Positions 24,723 to 32,524 of a stretch of DNA of 64,000 bases are shown piece by piece. The notes below the pieces were generated by a model that saw nothing but the letters and a program-made list of their open reading frames with translations, did no database searches and was not told the origin of the DNA. A program made the position numbers and the translations under genes. Where the stretch lies: positions 5,473,001-5,537,000 of the forward strand of contig NZ_AP014637.1 of the NCBI RefSeq assembly GCF_000829415.1. The letters run 5' to 3'. The stretch comes from Pseudomonas sp. StFLB209 (GTDB lineage: Bacteria > Pseudomonadota > Gammaproteobacteria > Pseudomonadales > Pseudomonadaceae). Positions within the stretch are counted from its first letter, which is position 1, and the number at the start of each line of letters is the position of its first letter.

Positions 24723-25636
24723 AGCGCTGGCACCTCACGCAGCAACCACTGCACCAACGCATTACCGCCATGCCCGGTCGGGTCACTGCGCTCACGCAGC
24801 CGATGGCCGACCACCGCAGGCAATACTGCCTGGACATCTTCCGGAATCACATAATCGCGGCCCGCGATCAGCGCCCAGGCCCGCGCTGCCGCCAGCAAGG
24901 CCAGGCTGGCACGGGGCGACAGGCCAAAAGCGAACTGTGGCTGGCTGCGCGTGGCATCGACCAGCCGCAGGACGTAATCGACCAACGCATCACTGACCCG
25001 TATCTGGCGCGCCTGAGCCTGCAACAAACCCAGCTCGGCATGATCAAGCAGTGGCTGGATCTGCGGCAACAACAGACGCCGCGACTGCCCCAGCAGCAAG
25101 GCTTTTTCGGCTGTACGGGCCGGATAGCCCATCGAAATACGCATCAGGAACCGGTCCAGTTGCGACTCCGGCAAGGCGAAGGTGCCGCCGGAACTGAACG
25201 GGTTCTGGGTCGCGATGACAAAAAACGGGTCAGGCAGCAGCCGCGTGGCGCCTTCGATAGACACCTGCCCCTCTTCCATGGCTTCAAGCAGCGCGCTCTG
25301 GCTTTTCGGGGTGGCGCGGTTGATTTCATCGGCCAGCACCAATTCGGTGAAGATCGGCCCCGGATGAAAGGTGAACTGCCCGGTTTCACGGTCGAACACC
25401 GAGGTGCCAAGGATGTCGCCCGGCAGCAGGTCGGAGGTGAACTGAATACGTTGATAGCTCAGACCAAGCACCCTGGCCAGGGTATGGCTCAGGGTGGTCT
25501 TGCCCATTCCGGGAAGGTCTTCGATCAGCAGATGGCCGCCTGCCAACAAACAGGTAACAGCCATTCGAACCTGGGCTTCCTTGCCCAGCACGACCTCATT
25601 GATCGCGCTCAGACAGGCATCGAGTTTTCTCCCCAT
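24719..25636 (-). CDS. MoxR family AAA+ ATPase
   Basis: A 305-residue chaperone-like ATPase. Walker A appears as EDLPGMGKTTLSHTLA, Walker B as VLADEINRATPKSQSALLEAMEE, sensor 1 as FVIATQNPF, plus the family segment GTFALPESQLDRFLMRISMGYP and the sensor 2 region GLSPRASLALLAAARAWA. MoxR proteins aid maturation of partner complexes; here the partners are DUF58 and TgpA. The start MGRKLDACLSAINEV is preferred to an ATG 14 codons upstream, as it opens the conserved N-terminal helix. First gene of the four-gene operon. Confidence 0.93.
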   Translation of the reverse strand: MGRKLDACLSAINEVVLGKEAQVRMAVTCLLAGGHLLIEDLPGMGKTTLSHTLARVLGLSYQRIQFTSDLLPGDILGTSVFDRETGQFTFHPGPIFTELVLADEINRATPKSQSALLEAMEEGQVSIEGATRLLPDPFFVIATQNPFSSGGTFALPESQLDRFLMRISMGYPARTAEKALLLGQSRRLLLPQIQPLLDHAELGLLQAQARQIRVSDALVDYVLRLVDATRSQPQFAFGLSPRASLALLAAARAWALIAGRDYVIPEDVQAVLPAVVGHRLRERSDPTGHGGNALVQWLLREVPAL

Positions 25637-25758
25637 CACACAACCTCTCTTGACAGCTGATGGCCATTGCTGTGCCACAAGTAAGACACACTACGAGTAG
25701 CGTAGGTCTTTTCAGCATAGAGATGGTTTGATTCAAATGCTTTCTGTTAATTGGTGAC

Positions 25759-26037
25759 TCAGCGACCTGCACGCGACTCACGGATATAGAACCGGGCTTT
25801 CTCGGCCTTTTCAGTGCAGCCTTCGAAGGCTTCGAACTGTTGCTGGGTCTTGGCACCGGTCAACAATGACAGCGCCTTGGAGTAACTGACAGTGCCGGCA
25901 AAACCTTCGGCCTTGGCCAGATCCAGCTCTTTCCAGGCGGCGTCGAGCTGGTTGCCACAACTGGCCCGATAGCTGGTCTTGCCTGCACAGCCAGCCAGCG
26001 CCACGATAATCAAGGGCAGACAGATCCAGGCTTTCAT
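25759..26037 (-). CDS. Small lipoprotein of unknown function
   Basis: A 92-residue lipoprotein precursor: MKAWICLPLIIVALAGC ends in the lipobox LAGC with Cys17. The mature 76 residues are helical and charged (AWKELDLAKAEGFAGTVSYSKALSLLTGAKTQQQFEAFEGCTEKAEKAR), with two further cysteines that could form a disulfide. The +2 residue is Ala, consistent with outer membrane sorting. It is separate from moxR downstream (123 bases) and divergent from the patatin-like gene. Similar short lipoproteins are widespread in Pseudomonas without assigned function. Confidence 0.75.
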   Translation of the reverse strand: MKAWICLPLIIVALAGCAGKTSYRASCGNQLDAAWKELDLAKAEGFAGTVSYSKALSLLTGAKTQQQFEAFEGCTEKAEKARFYIRESRAGR

Positions 26038-26161
26038 GGGATGTTTCCTCAAACGTATTAGGGGGTAGCTGTTGGACGATGCCGTGCAGTGAAAGTGCCA
26101 TGACCATCTCTCGAAAGCGTAACCGTTTTTGTAGTCATTTGAGACCACAGAGGGTGTTGTC

Positions 26162-27196
26162 ATGAGCAAAAGAATCGCGCTGGTACTGGGCTCCGGTGGC
26201 GCACGGGGTTATGCGCACATTGGGGTCATCGAAGAACTGGAACGCCGCGGCTATGAGATCGCCTGCATTGCCGGCTGCTCCATGGGCGCGGTGGTCGGCG
26301 GCATCTACGCGGCCGGCAAGCTGGGTCATTATCGCGACTGGATCGAAAGCCTCGATTACCTCGACGTGCTGCGGCTGGTGGATGTGAGCTTTCGGCTGGG
26401 CGCAATTCGCGGCGAGAAAGTCTTCGGACAGATTCGCGAGATCGTCGGTGACATCAACATCGAAGACCTGGCGATCCCCTATACCGCCGTCGCCACCGAC
26501 CTGACCAACCAGCAGGAAATCTGGTTTCAGGAAGGCTGCCTGCATCAGGCGATGCGCGCCTCGGCGGCGATCCCCAGCCTGTTTACCCCGGTCATGCAGG
26601 GCTCGCGCATGCTGGTCGACGGCGGCCTGCTCAACCCGCTGCCCATCGTGCCGGTGGTATCGAGCCATTGTGACCTGATTGTGGCGGTCAACCTCAACGC
26701 CACCCACCAGCAGCCTTACAGCCTGCCGGTCATCGAGCGCCCGCCAGCGGTGAAAAAACGCTTCGACCTGCTGCTCGGTTCAATCGGTTCGCGCCTGCCG
26801 TTTCGGCGTCGCCTCGAAGGCAACGAGCAGCCGCTGGCTGGCGAGGACCAACCCCAGCCATTCAACCCATGGCTGAATGAACCCAGTGCCGACCCGCAGG
26901 GCCAGCAGGCCGCAGCGGCCCCGGAAAAACCCGGCGCGCCGAAGTCCGCGACCGGCGCAATTGTCATCGACAACGTCGGCCCGGCGTCGCTGCTCGACCT
27001 GATCAACCAGAGCTTCGAGGTGATGCAGACCTCACTGGCGCAGTACAAGATCGCCGGTTACCCGCCGGATATCCTGATCAACGTGCCCAAGCGGGTGTGC
27101 CGCTTTTTCGAGTTCTACAAGGCCCCGGAACTGATCGCGCTGGGCCGGCAAATCGCCCGCGACACGCTGGATCGCTATGAGGGTGAGGGGCGCTGA
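26162..27196 (+). CDS. Patatin-like phospholipase family protein (RssA-like)
   Basis: A 344-residue cytoplasmic serine acyl hydrolase. It has the oxyanion motif LGSGGARGYAHIG (residues 9-21), the nucleophile elbow GCSMG with Ser40, and the catalytic Asp153 in VDGGLLNPLP. This is a complete patatin dyad. The C-terminal third has a low-complexity stretch rich in Gln, Pro and Ala (about residues 215-265), before a conserved helix SLLDLINQSFEVMQTSLAQYKI. Members related to E. coli RssA hydrolyse phospholipid or acyl-ester bonds; the physiological substrate is unknown. Convergent with nfxB. Confidence 0.88.
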   Translation: MSKRIALVLGSGGARGYAHIGVIEELERRGYEIACIAGCSMGAVVGGIYAAGKLGHYRDWIESLDYLDVLRLVDVSFRLGAIRGEKVFGQIREIVGDINIEDLAIPYTAVATDLTNQQEIWFQEGCLHQAMRASAAIPSLFTPVMQGSRMLVDGGLLNPLPIVPVVSSHCDLIVAVNLNATHQQPYSLPVIERPPAVKKRFDLLLGSIGSRLPFRRRLEGNEQPLAGEDQPQPFNPWLNEPSADPQGQQAAAAPEKPGAPKSATGAIVIDNVGPASLLDLINQSFEVMQTSLAQYKIAGYPPDILINVPKRVCRFFEFYKAPELIALGRQIARDTLDRYEGEGR

Positions 27197-27206
27197 AATA
27201 GTGATT

Positions 27207-27761
27207 TCAGGCCTTGCCTGCACCTTCGAGAAAGAACTTCAGCAATACCCCCGGCATCGCCGCACGGGCCACCCGGCCACGCCGCTCGGATTCGACCAGG
27301 CCGAAGATCATTGAACAGAACAGCTCGGCCAGCACCGGCGCACTGATGTCGATACGAAACACCCCGGCATGCTGGCCACGCAAAAAGAACGCATCCAGCG
27401 CATCGGAGTACGGCATCCAGCGGCGCATCTCGGCATCTTCCTGCATGCAGTCGGGGCGCCATTCGGCCATCATGAAGATCAGCATTTCCCGGTGGGTCAG
27501 ATGCCCCTCGATCAGACGTTGCAAGGCCGTCAGGGGCGGTGCGTTTTGCAGGTCGGCATCGACAGTGGTCTGCAACATCAGCCTGGAACTGTGCTCGTGT
27601 AGCATTTCGACAAGATTTGCCCGAGTGCCGCAGAAGCGATTGAGGGTCGCCTTGCTGACCCCGGCGGCCTGAGCAATGTCTTTGAACGTGCCACTCTGAT
27701 GATCGACCACGGCAACCGCCAGGGCCTTTAAAAACTTGGTGTCTGAAGCAGGTAGATCCAT
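27207..27761 (-). CDS. nfxB: NfxB-type transcriptional repressor
   Basis: A 184-residue repressor closely matching P. aeruginosa NfxB along its length. The helix-turn-helix is KDIAQAAGVSKATLNRFCGTRANLVEML (residues about 27-55); LQRLIEGHLTHREMLIFMMAEWRPD and LDAFFLRGQHAGVFRIDISAPVLAELF are typical NfxB segments. NfxB represses mexCD-oprJ and itself; loss-of-function mutations give efflux-mediated resistance. It is divergent from the mexC homologue, with a 184-bp shared control region holding repeated operator-like sequences. An ATG five codons upstream is an alternative start. Confidence 0.9.
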   Translation of the reverse strand: MDLPASDTKFLKALAVAVVDHQSGTFKDIAQAAGVSKATLNRFCGTRANLVEMLHEHSSRLMLQTTVDADLQNAPPLTALQRLIEGHLTHREMLIFMMAEWRPDCMQEDAEMRRWMPYSDALDAFFLRGQHAGVFRIDISAPVLAELFCSMIFGLVESERRGRVARAAMPGVLLKFFLEGAGKA

Positions 27762-27813
27762 GAGACGGGACTTCACTCGGCAAGAACAGCGTGGGCGCCA
27801 TTGTGCAGAAATG

Positions 27814-27880
27814 GCTCACAATCACAATGAATATTGCAAAATTGCTCACACAAGCATCACATGAGTCAATATTGACTCAT
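27814..27880. promoter_or_regulatory. Candidate NfxB operator: tandem repeats plus 20-bp palindrome
   Basis: Two imperfect copies about 30 bases apart each begin GCTCACA and run through ATCACA(A)TGA to ATATTG (27814-27836 and 27844-27875). The second ends in a perfect palindrome, ATGAGTCAATATTGACTCAT, at 27861-27880. P. aeruginosa NfxB is known to bind a repeated sequence between nfxB and mexC, so this is the natural candidate operator for both divergent promoters. Confidence 0.6.
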
Positions 27881-27945
27881 ATAGCACAAAGATAGATCAT
27901 TGCCAGCTTATTGAAAAGGACTATGGGCACTGCCCCGGGTGAGTA

Positions 27946-29115
27946 ATGAGCAAAATGCACAGAGGGCGGATCGCTACGGCGGTGGCGCTGGTGGCCGTCT
28001 TGGGCCTGAGCGGATGTGATCAACAGCCAGCGGAACAGGCGCCGGGTGCAGGCGGGCCGCGCGAGGTCGAGGCCCTGACAGTCAAGGCAGAACCGTTCAC
28101 GGTCATCAGTGAACTGCCCGGCCGGGTCGAACCAGTGCGGGTCGCTCAGGTGCGGGCCCGGGTCGCCGGTATTGTGCTGAGCCGCAACTTCACCGAAGGC
28201 AGTGACGTCAAGGCCGGTCAGGTGCTGTTCCAGATCGACCCGGCGCCATTCAAGGCCGCGCTGTCCAAAGCCCAGGGCGACCTGGCGCGTAGCGAAGCGA
28301 CCCTGTATGACGCCCAGGCCACCCTTAAGCGTTACGAGCCGCTGGTGAAGATCGAAGCGGTCAGCCAGCAAGCCTTTGATACCGCCAAAGCCGCCATGCA
28401 GAATGCCCAGGCGGCGCGCCGGGCAGCCCAGGCCGATGTCGAGACCGCGCAGTTGAACCTTGGCTATGCGACGGTCAAGGCACCGATTTCCGGACGGGTC
28501 GGGCGTGCCGCCGTGACCGAAGGCGCGCTGGTCGGCCAGAACGAAGTCACACTGCTGGCCACTATCCAGCAACTGGACCCGGTGCATGTCGACTTTACCC
28601 AACCGGTCGCCGATGCCCTGCGCATGCGTGCAGCCATGCAGGACGGCCGGCTGCCCAAAGGCGGTGAAGAGGCCTTGACCCTGAGGGTCGAGGGCACTGA
28701 CTACAAGAGCCGCGGCACCTTGCTGTTCACCGATGTGGATGTCGAGCGCAATACCGGCCAGGTGGCCTTGCGAGCGCGCTTCAACAACCCGGACGGCCTG
28801 CTGCTGCCAGGGATGTTCGTGCGGGTTCAGGCCCCGCAAAGCGTCGAGCCGCAGGCCATTCTGGTGCCGCAGCGAGCCGTGCAACGCAGCGCCGACGGCA
28901 ATGCTCGGGTGATGGTGATTGGTACTGACGGCACTGCCCAGGCGCGCCCGGTACAGACCGGCGCGATGCAGGATTCACGCTGGCAGATCACCGCCGGCCT
29001 GCAGGCCGGTGAGCAGGTCATTGTCGGCGCCATGAACGGCCTCAACCCCGGTGACAAAGTGAGCGTCAAGGCACCCGATCACGTGCAAGCACAGGCCCAG
29101 CCTGCCGCCCGCTAA
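27946..29115 (+). CDS. mexC: RND efflux periplasmic adaptor, MexC-like
   Basis: A 389-residue membrane fusion protein. The N-terminus is a lipoprotein signal (ALVAVLGLSGC, lipobox LSGC), followed by the lipoyl half-motifs and alpha-hairpin (LPGRVEPVRVAQVRARVAGIV ... LNLGYATVKAPISGRVGRAAVTEGALVGQ), a beta-barrel and a membrane-proximal domain ending in AILVPQRAVQRSADGNARVMVIG. Residue-level similarity to P. aeruginosa MexC is evident throughout. It bridges the inner membrane pump to an outer membrane channel. It is followed 21 bases later by mexD; its promoter lies in the NfxB-controlled region. Met4 (27955) is an alternative start. Confidence 0.9.
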   Translation: MSKMHRGRIATAVALVAVLGLSGCDQQPAEQAPGAGGPREVEALTVKAEPFTVISELPGRVEPVRVAQVRARVAGIVLSRNFTEGSDVKAGQVLFQIDPAPFKAALSKAQGDLARSEATLYDAQATLKRYEPLVKIEAVSQQAFDTAKAAMQNAQAARRAAQADVETAQLNLGYATVKAPISGRVGRAAVTEGALVGQNEVTLLATIQQLDPVHVDFTQPVADALRMRAAMQDGRLPKGGEEALTLRVEGTDYKSRGTLLFTDVDVERNTGQVALRARFNNPDGLLLPGMFVRVQAPQSVEPQAILVPQRAVQRSADGNARVMVIGTDGTAQARPVQTGAMQDSRWQITAGLQAGEQVIVGAMNGLNPGDKVSVKAPDHVQAQAQPAAR

Positions 29116-29136
29116 GCCTGACTACGAGGAACCGTC

Positions 29137-32100
29137 ATGTCAGAGTTTTTCATCAAGCGGCCCAACTTCGCCTGGGTCGTCGCCATCTTCATCCTGCTGG
29201 CGGGGTTGATCGCCCTGCCCTCGCTGCCCGTGGCCCAATACCCCAACGTGGCACCGCCGCAGATCACCATTACCGCGACCTACCCTGGCGCCTCTGCCAA
29301 GGTGCTGGTCGACTCGGTGACCAGCGTGGTCGAGGAAGAGCTCAACGGCGCCAAGGGCCTGCTGTACTACAACTCGACCAGCAACGCCAACGGCATTGCC
29401 GAGATCAACGTGAGCTTCCAGCCCGGTGTCGACCCGGACCTGGCTCAGGTCGAAGTTCAGAACCGCATCAAAAAGGCCGAAGCGCGTCTGCCCCAGGCGG
29501 TATTGACCCAGGGCCTGCAGGTCGAACAGGCCAGCGCCGGCTTTTTGCTGATCTACGCCTTGAACTACAAGGGTGATACCGCAGGCCGCAGCACCGTGGC
29601 GCTGGCCGACTACGCCGCGCGCAACGTCAATAACGAGCTGCGCCGGGTTCCCGGTGTCGGCAAGCTGCAGTTTTTTGCCTCTGAAGCGGCCATGCGGGTA
29701 TGGATCGACCCGCAGAAGCTGGTCGGCTATGGGCTGTCGATCAGTGACGTGACCGCCGCGATCAGTGCCCAGAACGTCCAGGTGCCGGCTGGCAGCTTCG
29801 GCTCCAGCCCCGGTGCGCAAGGCCAGGAACTGACCGGCGTACTGGCCGTGAAAGGCACCCTGGACAACCCGGACGAGTTTGCCCGGATCGTGCTGCGCGC
29901 CAACCCGGACGGCTCCAACGTCACCCTTGGCGAGGTCGCGCGCCTGGCCGTTGGCAGCCAGGATTACAACTTCGACGCGCGCATGAACGGCAAGCTTGCA
30001 GTGGCCGGCGCGGTGCAACTGTCGCCGGGCGCCAACGCTATCGCCACCGCCGAAGCGGTCAAGCAGCGCCTGCAAGAACTGTCGGCCAGCTTCCCGGAAG
30101 ACGTGGAATTCTCGATTCCCTACGACACCTCCAAGTTCGTTGATGTAGCCATCCAGAAAGTGATCTACACCCTGGTCGAGGCCATGGTCCTGGTGTTTCT
30201 GGTGATGTTCCTGTTTCTGCAGAATATCCGCTACACCCTGATCCCCAGCATCGTGGTGCCGGTGTGTCTGGCCGGCACCCTGGCAATCATGTACCTGCTG
30301 GGCTTCTCGGTGAACATGATGACCATGTTCGGCATGGTCCTGGCCATCGGCATTCTGGTCGATGACGCCATCGTGGTGGTCGAGAACGTCGAGCGGATCA
30401 TGGCCGAAGAAGGCCTGTCGCCGGCCGCAGCTACGGTCAAGGCCATGGGCCAGGTGTCTGGCGCGATTGTCGGCATCACCCTGGTGCTGTCGGCGGTGTT
30501 CCTGCCGCTGGCGTTCATGGGCGGTTCGGTGGGCGTGATTTACCAGCAGTTCTCGCTGTCGCTGGCGGTGTCGATTCTGTTCTCGGGCTTCCTGGCCCTG
30601 ACCTTCACCCCCGCACTGTGCGCTACCCTGCTCAAGCCCATTGCCAAGGGCCATCATGAAAAAACCGGTTTCTTCGGTGGCTTCAACCGCCGCTTCGGGC
30701 GCCTGACCGAGCGCTATACGGCGCTCAATTCGAGCCTGCTGCAACGCGCCGGGCGCTACATGCTGATCTATGTCGGCATCGTCGCCCTGCTGGGTTTCTT
30801 CTACCTGCGCCTGCCGGAGTCCTTCGTCCCCATCGAAGACCAGGGCTACACCATCGTCGATGTGCAGTTACCGCCCGGCGCGACACGGGCACGTACCGAC
30901 GCGACCGCCCAGCAACTGGAACAGTGGCTGATGAATCGCGAAGCCACCGATGCGGTGACCATGATTCTTGGTTTCAGCTTCTCTGGTATGGGCGAGAACG
31001 CCGCGCTGGCCTTCCCGACCCTCAAGGACTGGTCAGTGCGGGGCGACGGCCAGTCAGCCGCCGATGAAGCCGCTGCCTTCAACCAGGCGTTTGCCAGCAT
31101 CAACGACGGCGCGGTCATGGCGGTCACGCCGCCGCCCATCGAAGGCCTGGGCACCTCCGGCGGTTTCTCGTTGCGCCTGCAGGACCGTGGCGGTCTTGGC
31201 CGTGAAGCACTGATCCAGGCACGCAACCAGTTGCTTGGTCAGGCCAACGGTAACCCGCTGATTCTCTACGCGATGATGGAAGGTCTGGCCGAGGCGCCAC
31301 AGTTGCGTCTGGATATCGACCGGGAAAAAGCCCGCACGCTGGGGGTGAGCTTCGAGTCGATCAGCAATGCACTGTCCACCGCCTTCGGCTCGGCCACGGT
31401 TGGCGATTTCGCCAATGCCGGACGCCAGCAACGGGTGGTGGTGCAGGCCGAATCCGCCTCGCGGATGACCCCGGAGAGCGTACTCAAGCTGTTCGTGCCC
31501 AACAGCAGCGGTACACCGGTGCCGATGGGCGCGTTCATCACCACACGCTGGGAAGAAGGCCCGGTGCAGATCGCCCGCTACAACGGTTACCCGTCGTTCT
31601 CGATTGCCGGTGACGCTGCGCCCGGCGTCAGCACCGGTGCCGCGATGGCGGAGCTGGAGCGGATCATGGCGCAGTTGCCCGAGGGCATCGGCTATGAATG
31701 GACGGGCCTTTCGTACCAGGAGAAGATCGCCAGCGGCCAGGCGACGACACTGTTCGTACTGGCGCTGCTGGTGGTCTTTCTGTTGATGGTGGCGCTGTAT
31801 GAAAGCTGGGCGATTCCGCTGGTGGTCATGCTTATCGTACCGGTCGGTGCCTTGGGTGCGGTGCTGGCGGTGACTGCGGTCGGGCTGCCTAACGACGTGT
31901 ACTTCAAGGTCGGCCTGATCACCATCATCGGTCTGGCGGCGAAGAACGCCATCCTGATCGTGGAATTTGCCAAGGAAGAGTGGGAAAAAGGCAAGCCGCT
32001 GCGTGAAGCAGCGCTGGAAGCGGCACGCCTGCGCTTCCGACCGATCGTGATGACCTCGCTGGCGTTCATTCTCGGCGTGGTGCCGCTGACGCTGGCGACC

Positions 32101-32262
32101 GGTGCCGGGGCCGCCAGCCAGCGGGCGCTGGGTACCGGAGTGATCGGCGGGATGCTCAGCGCGACCTTGCTGGGAGTGATTCTGGTGCCGATCTTCTTTG
32201 TCTGGGTGCTGTCAGTGCTGCGGCGCAAACCGCATGCGCATGAAGAGCGTCAGGAAGCGTAG
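29137..32262 (+). CDS. mexD: RND multidrug efflux transporter, MexD-like
   Basis: A 1041-residue resistance-nodulation-division (HAE1) pump. The start MSEFFIKRPNFAWVVAIF is almost identical to MexD. Twelve membrane helices and two large periplasmic loops are discernible; TM4 carries the proton-relay aspartates GILVDDAIVVVENVERIM (near residue 410) and TM10 the lysine region GLAAKNAILIVEFAKEEW. MexCD exports fluoroquinolones, fourth-generation cephalosporins, chloramphenicol and biocides in P. aeruginosa. Unlike that species, no oprJ follows: the next gene is a convergent amidase. GAGGA precedes the ATG. Confidence 0.92.
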   Translation: MSEFFIKRPNFAWVVAIFILLAGLIALPSLPVAQYPNVAPPQITITATYPGASAKVLVDSVTSVVEEELNGAKGLLYYNSTSNANGIAEINVSFQPGVDPDLAQVEVQNRIKKAEARLPQAVLTQGLQVEQASAGFLLIYALNYKGDTAGRSTVALADYAARNVNNELRRVPGVGKLQFFASEAAMRVWIDPQKLVGYGLSISDVTAAISAQNVQVPAGSFGSSPGAQGQELTGVLAVKGTLDNPDEFARIVLRANPDGSNVTLGEVARLAVGSQDYNFDARMNGKLAVAGAVQLSPGANAIATAEAVKQRLQELSASFPEDVEFSIPYDTSKFVDVAIQKVIYTLVEAMVLVFLVMFLFLQNIRYTLIPSIVVPVCLAGTLAIMYLLGFSVNMMTMFGMVLAIGILVDDAIVVVENVERIMAEEGLSPAAATVKAMGQVSGAIVGITLVLSAVFLPLAFMGGSVGVIYQQFSLSLAVSILFSGFLALTFTPALCATLLKPIAKGHHEKTGFFGGFNRRFGRLTERYTALNSSLLQRAGRYMLIYVGIVALLGFFYLRLPESFVPIEDQGYTIVDVQLPPGATRARTDATAQQLEQWLMNREATDAVTMILGFSFSGMGENAALAFPTLKDWSVRGDGQSAADEAAAFNQAFASINDGAVMAVTPPPIEGLGTSGGFSLRLQDRGGLGREALIQARNQLLGQANGNPLILYAMMEGLAEAPQLRLDIDREKARTLGVSFESISNALSTAFGSATVGDFANAGRQQRVVVQAESASRMTPESVLKLFVPNSSGTPVPMGAFITTRWEEGPVQIARYNGYPSFSIAGDAAPGVSTGAAMAELERIMAQLPEGIGYEWTGLSYQEKIASGQATTLFVLALLVVFLLMVALYESWAIPLVVMLIVPVGALGAVLAVTAVGLPNDVYFKVGLITIIGLAAKNAILIVEFAKEEWEKGKPLREAALEAARLRFRPIVMTSLAFILGVVPLTLATGAGAASQRALGTGVIGGMLSATLLGVILVPIFFVWVLSVLRRKPHAHEERQEA

Positions 32263-32283
32263 CAGCAGCTTTAACCGCAATAC

Positions 32284-32400
32284 TTCCCCGGTGGGAGCGA
32301 CCTTGGTCTGGGCGGTATTCCGACGAAGAGGCCAGTACATTCACTGCATCTGCTGTGAATGTGCCGCCGTCTTCGTTGTGGTTCGGCACCCCGACAACCG
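32284..32400 (+). repeat. Extended mosaic REP-type repeat, copy 1
   Basis: It starts with GGTGGGAGCGACCTTGGTC, a REP core with AGCGACC/GGTC pairing, then GAAGAGGCCAGTACATTCAC, then a segment (32341-32400) that recurs with about 80 percent identity in reverse at 42610-42668 and partly at 44555-44597. The shared words are GCATCTGC, GAATGT and CTTCGTTGTGGT. No ORF is supported. Confidence 0.65.
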
Positions 32401-32462
32401 GAGCGCCGGCCTGCCACTCTCATCAAACAAAATGCAAATCATTGATTTTTAATAGATATCCC

Positions 32463-32511
32463 GTAGGAGCGGCTTCAGCCGCGAAGCCTTCGCGGCTGAA
32501 GCCGCTCCTAC
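32463..32511. repeat. REP doublet (REPIN-like perfect inverted pair)
   Basis: Two 24-bp REP units, GTAGGAGCGGCTTCAGCCGC plus GAAG and its exact complement, face each other across one cytosine, giving a perfect 49-bp palindrome. It lies between the convergent mexD and amidase genes, where such doublets commonly act as transcript-end stabilisers or terminators. The single REP at 4034-4059 has the same core. Confidence 0.9.
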
Positions 32512-32524
32512 AAGGGCCGCGATA

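Noticed and set aside
29140..30744. 534-codon ORF on the minus strand within mexD
   Set aside because: Antisense to an unmistakable RND transporter; His/Gln-rich, no domain.
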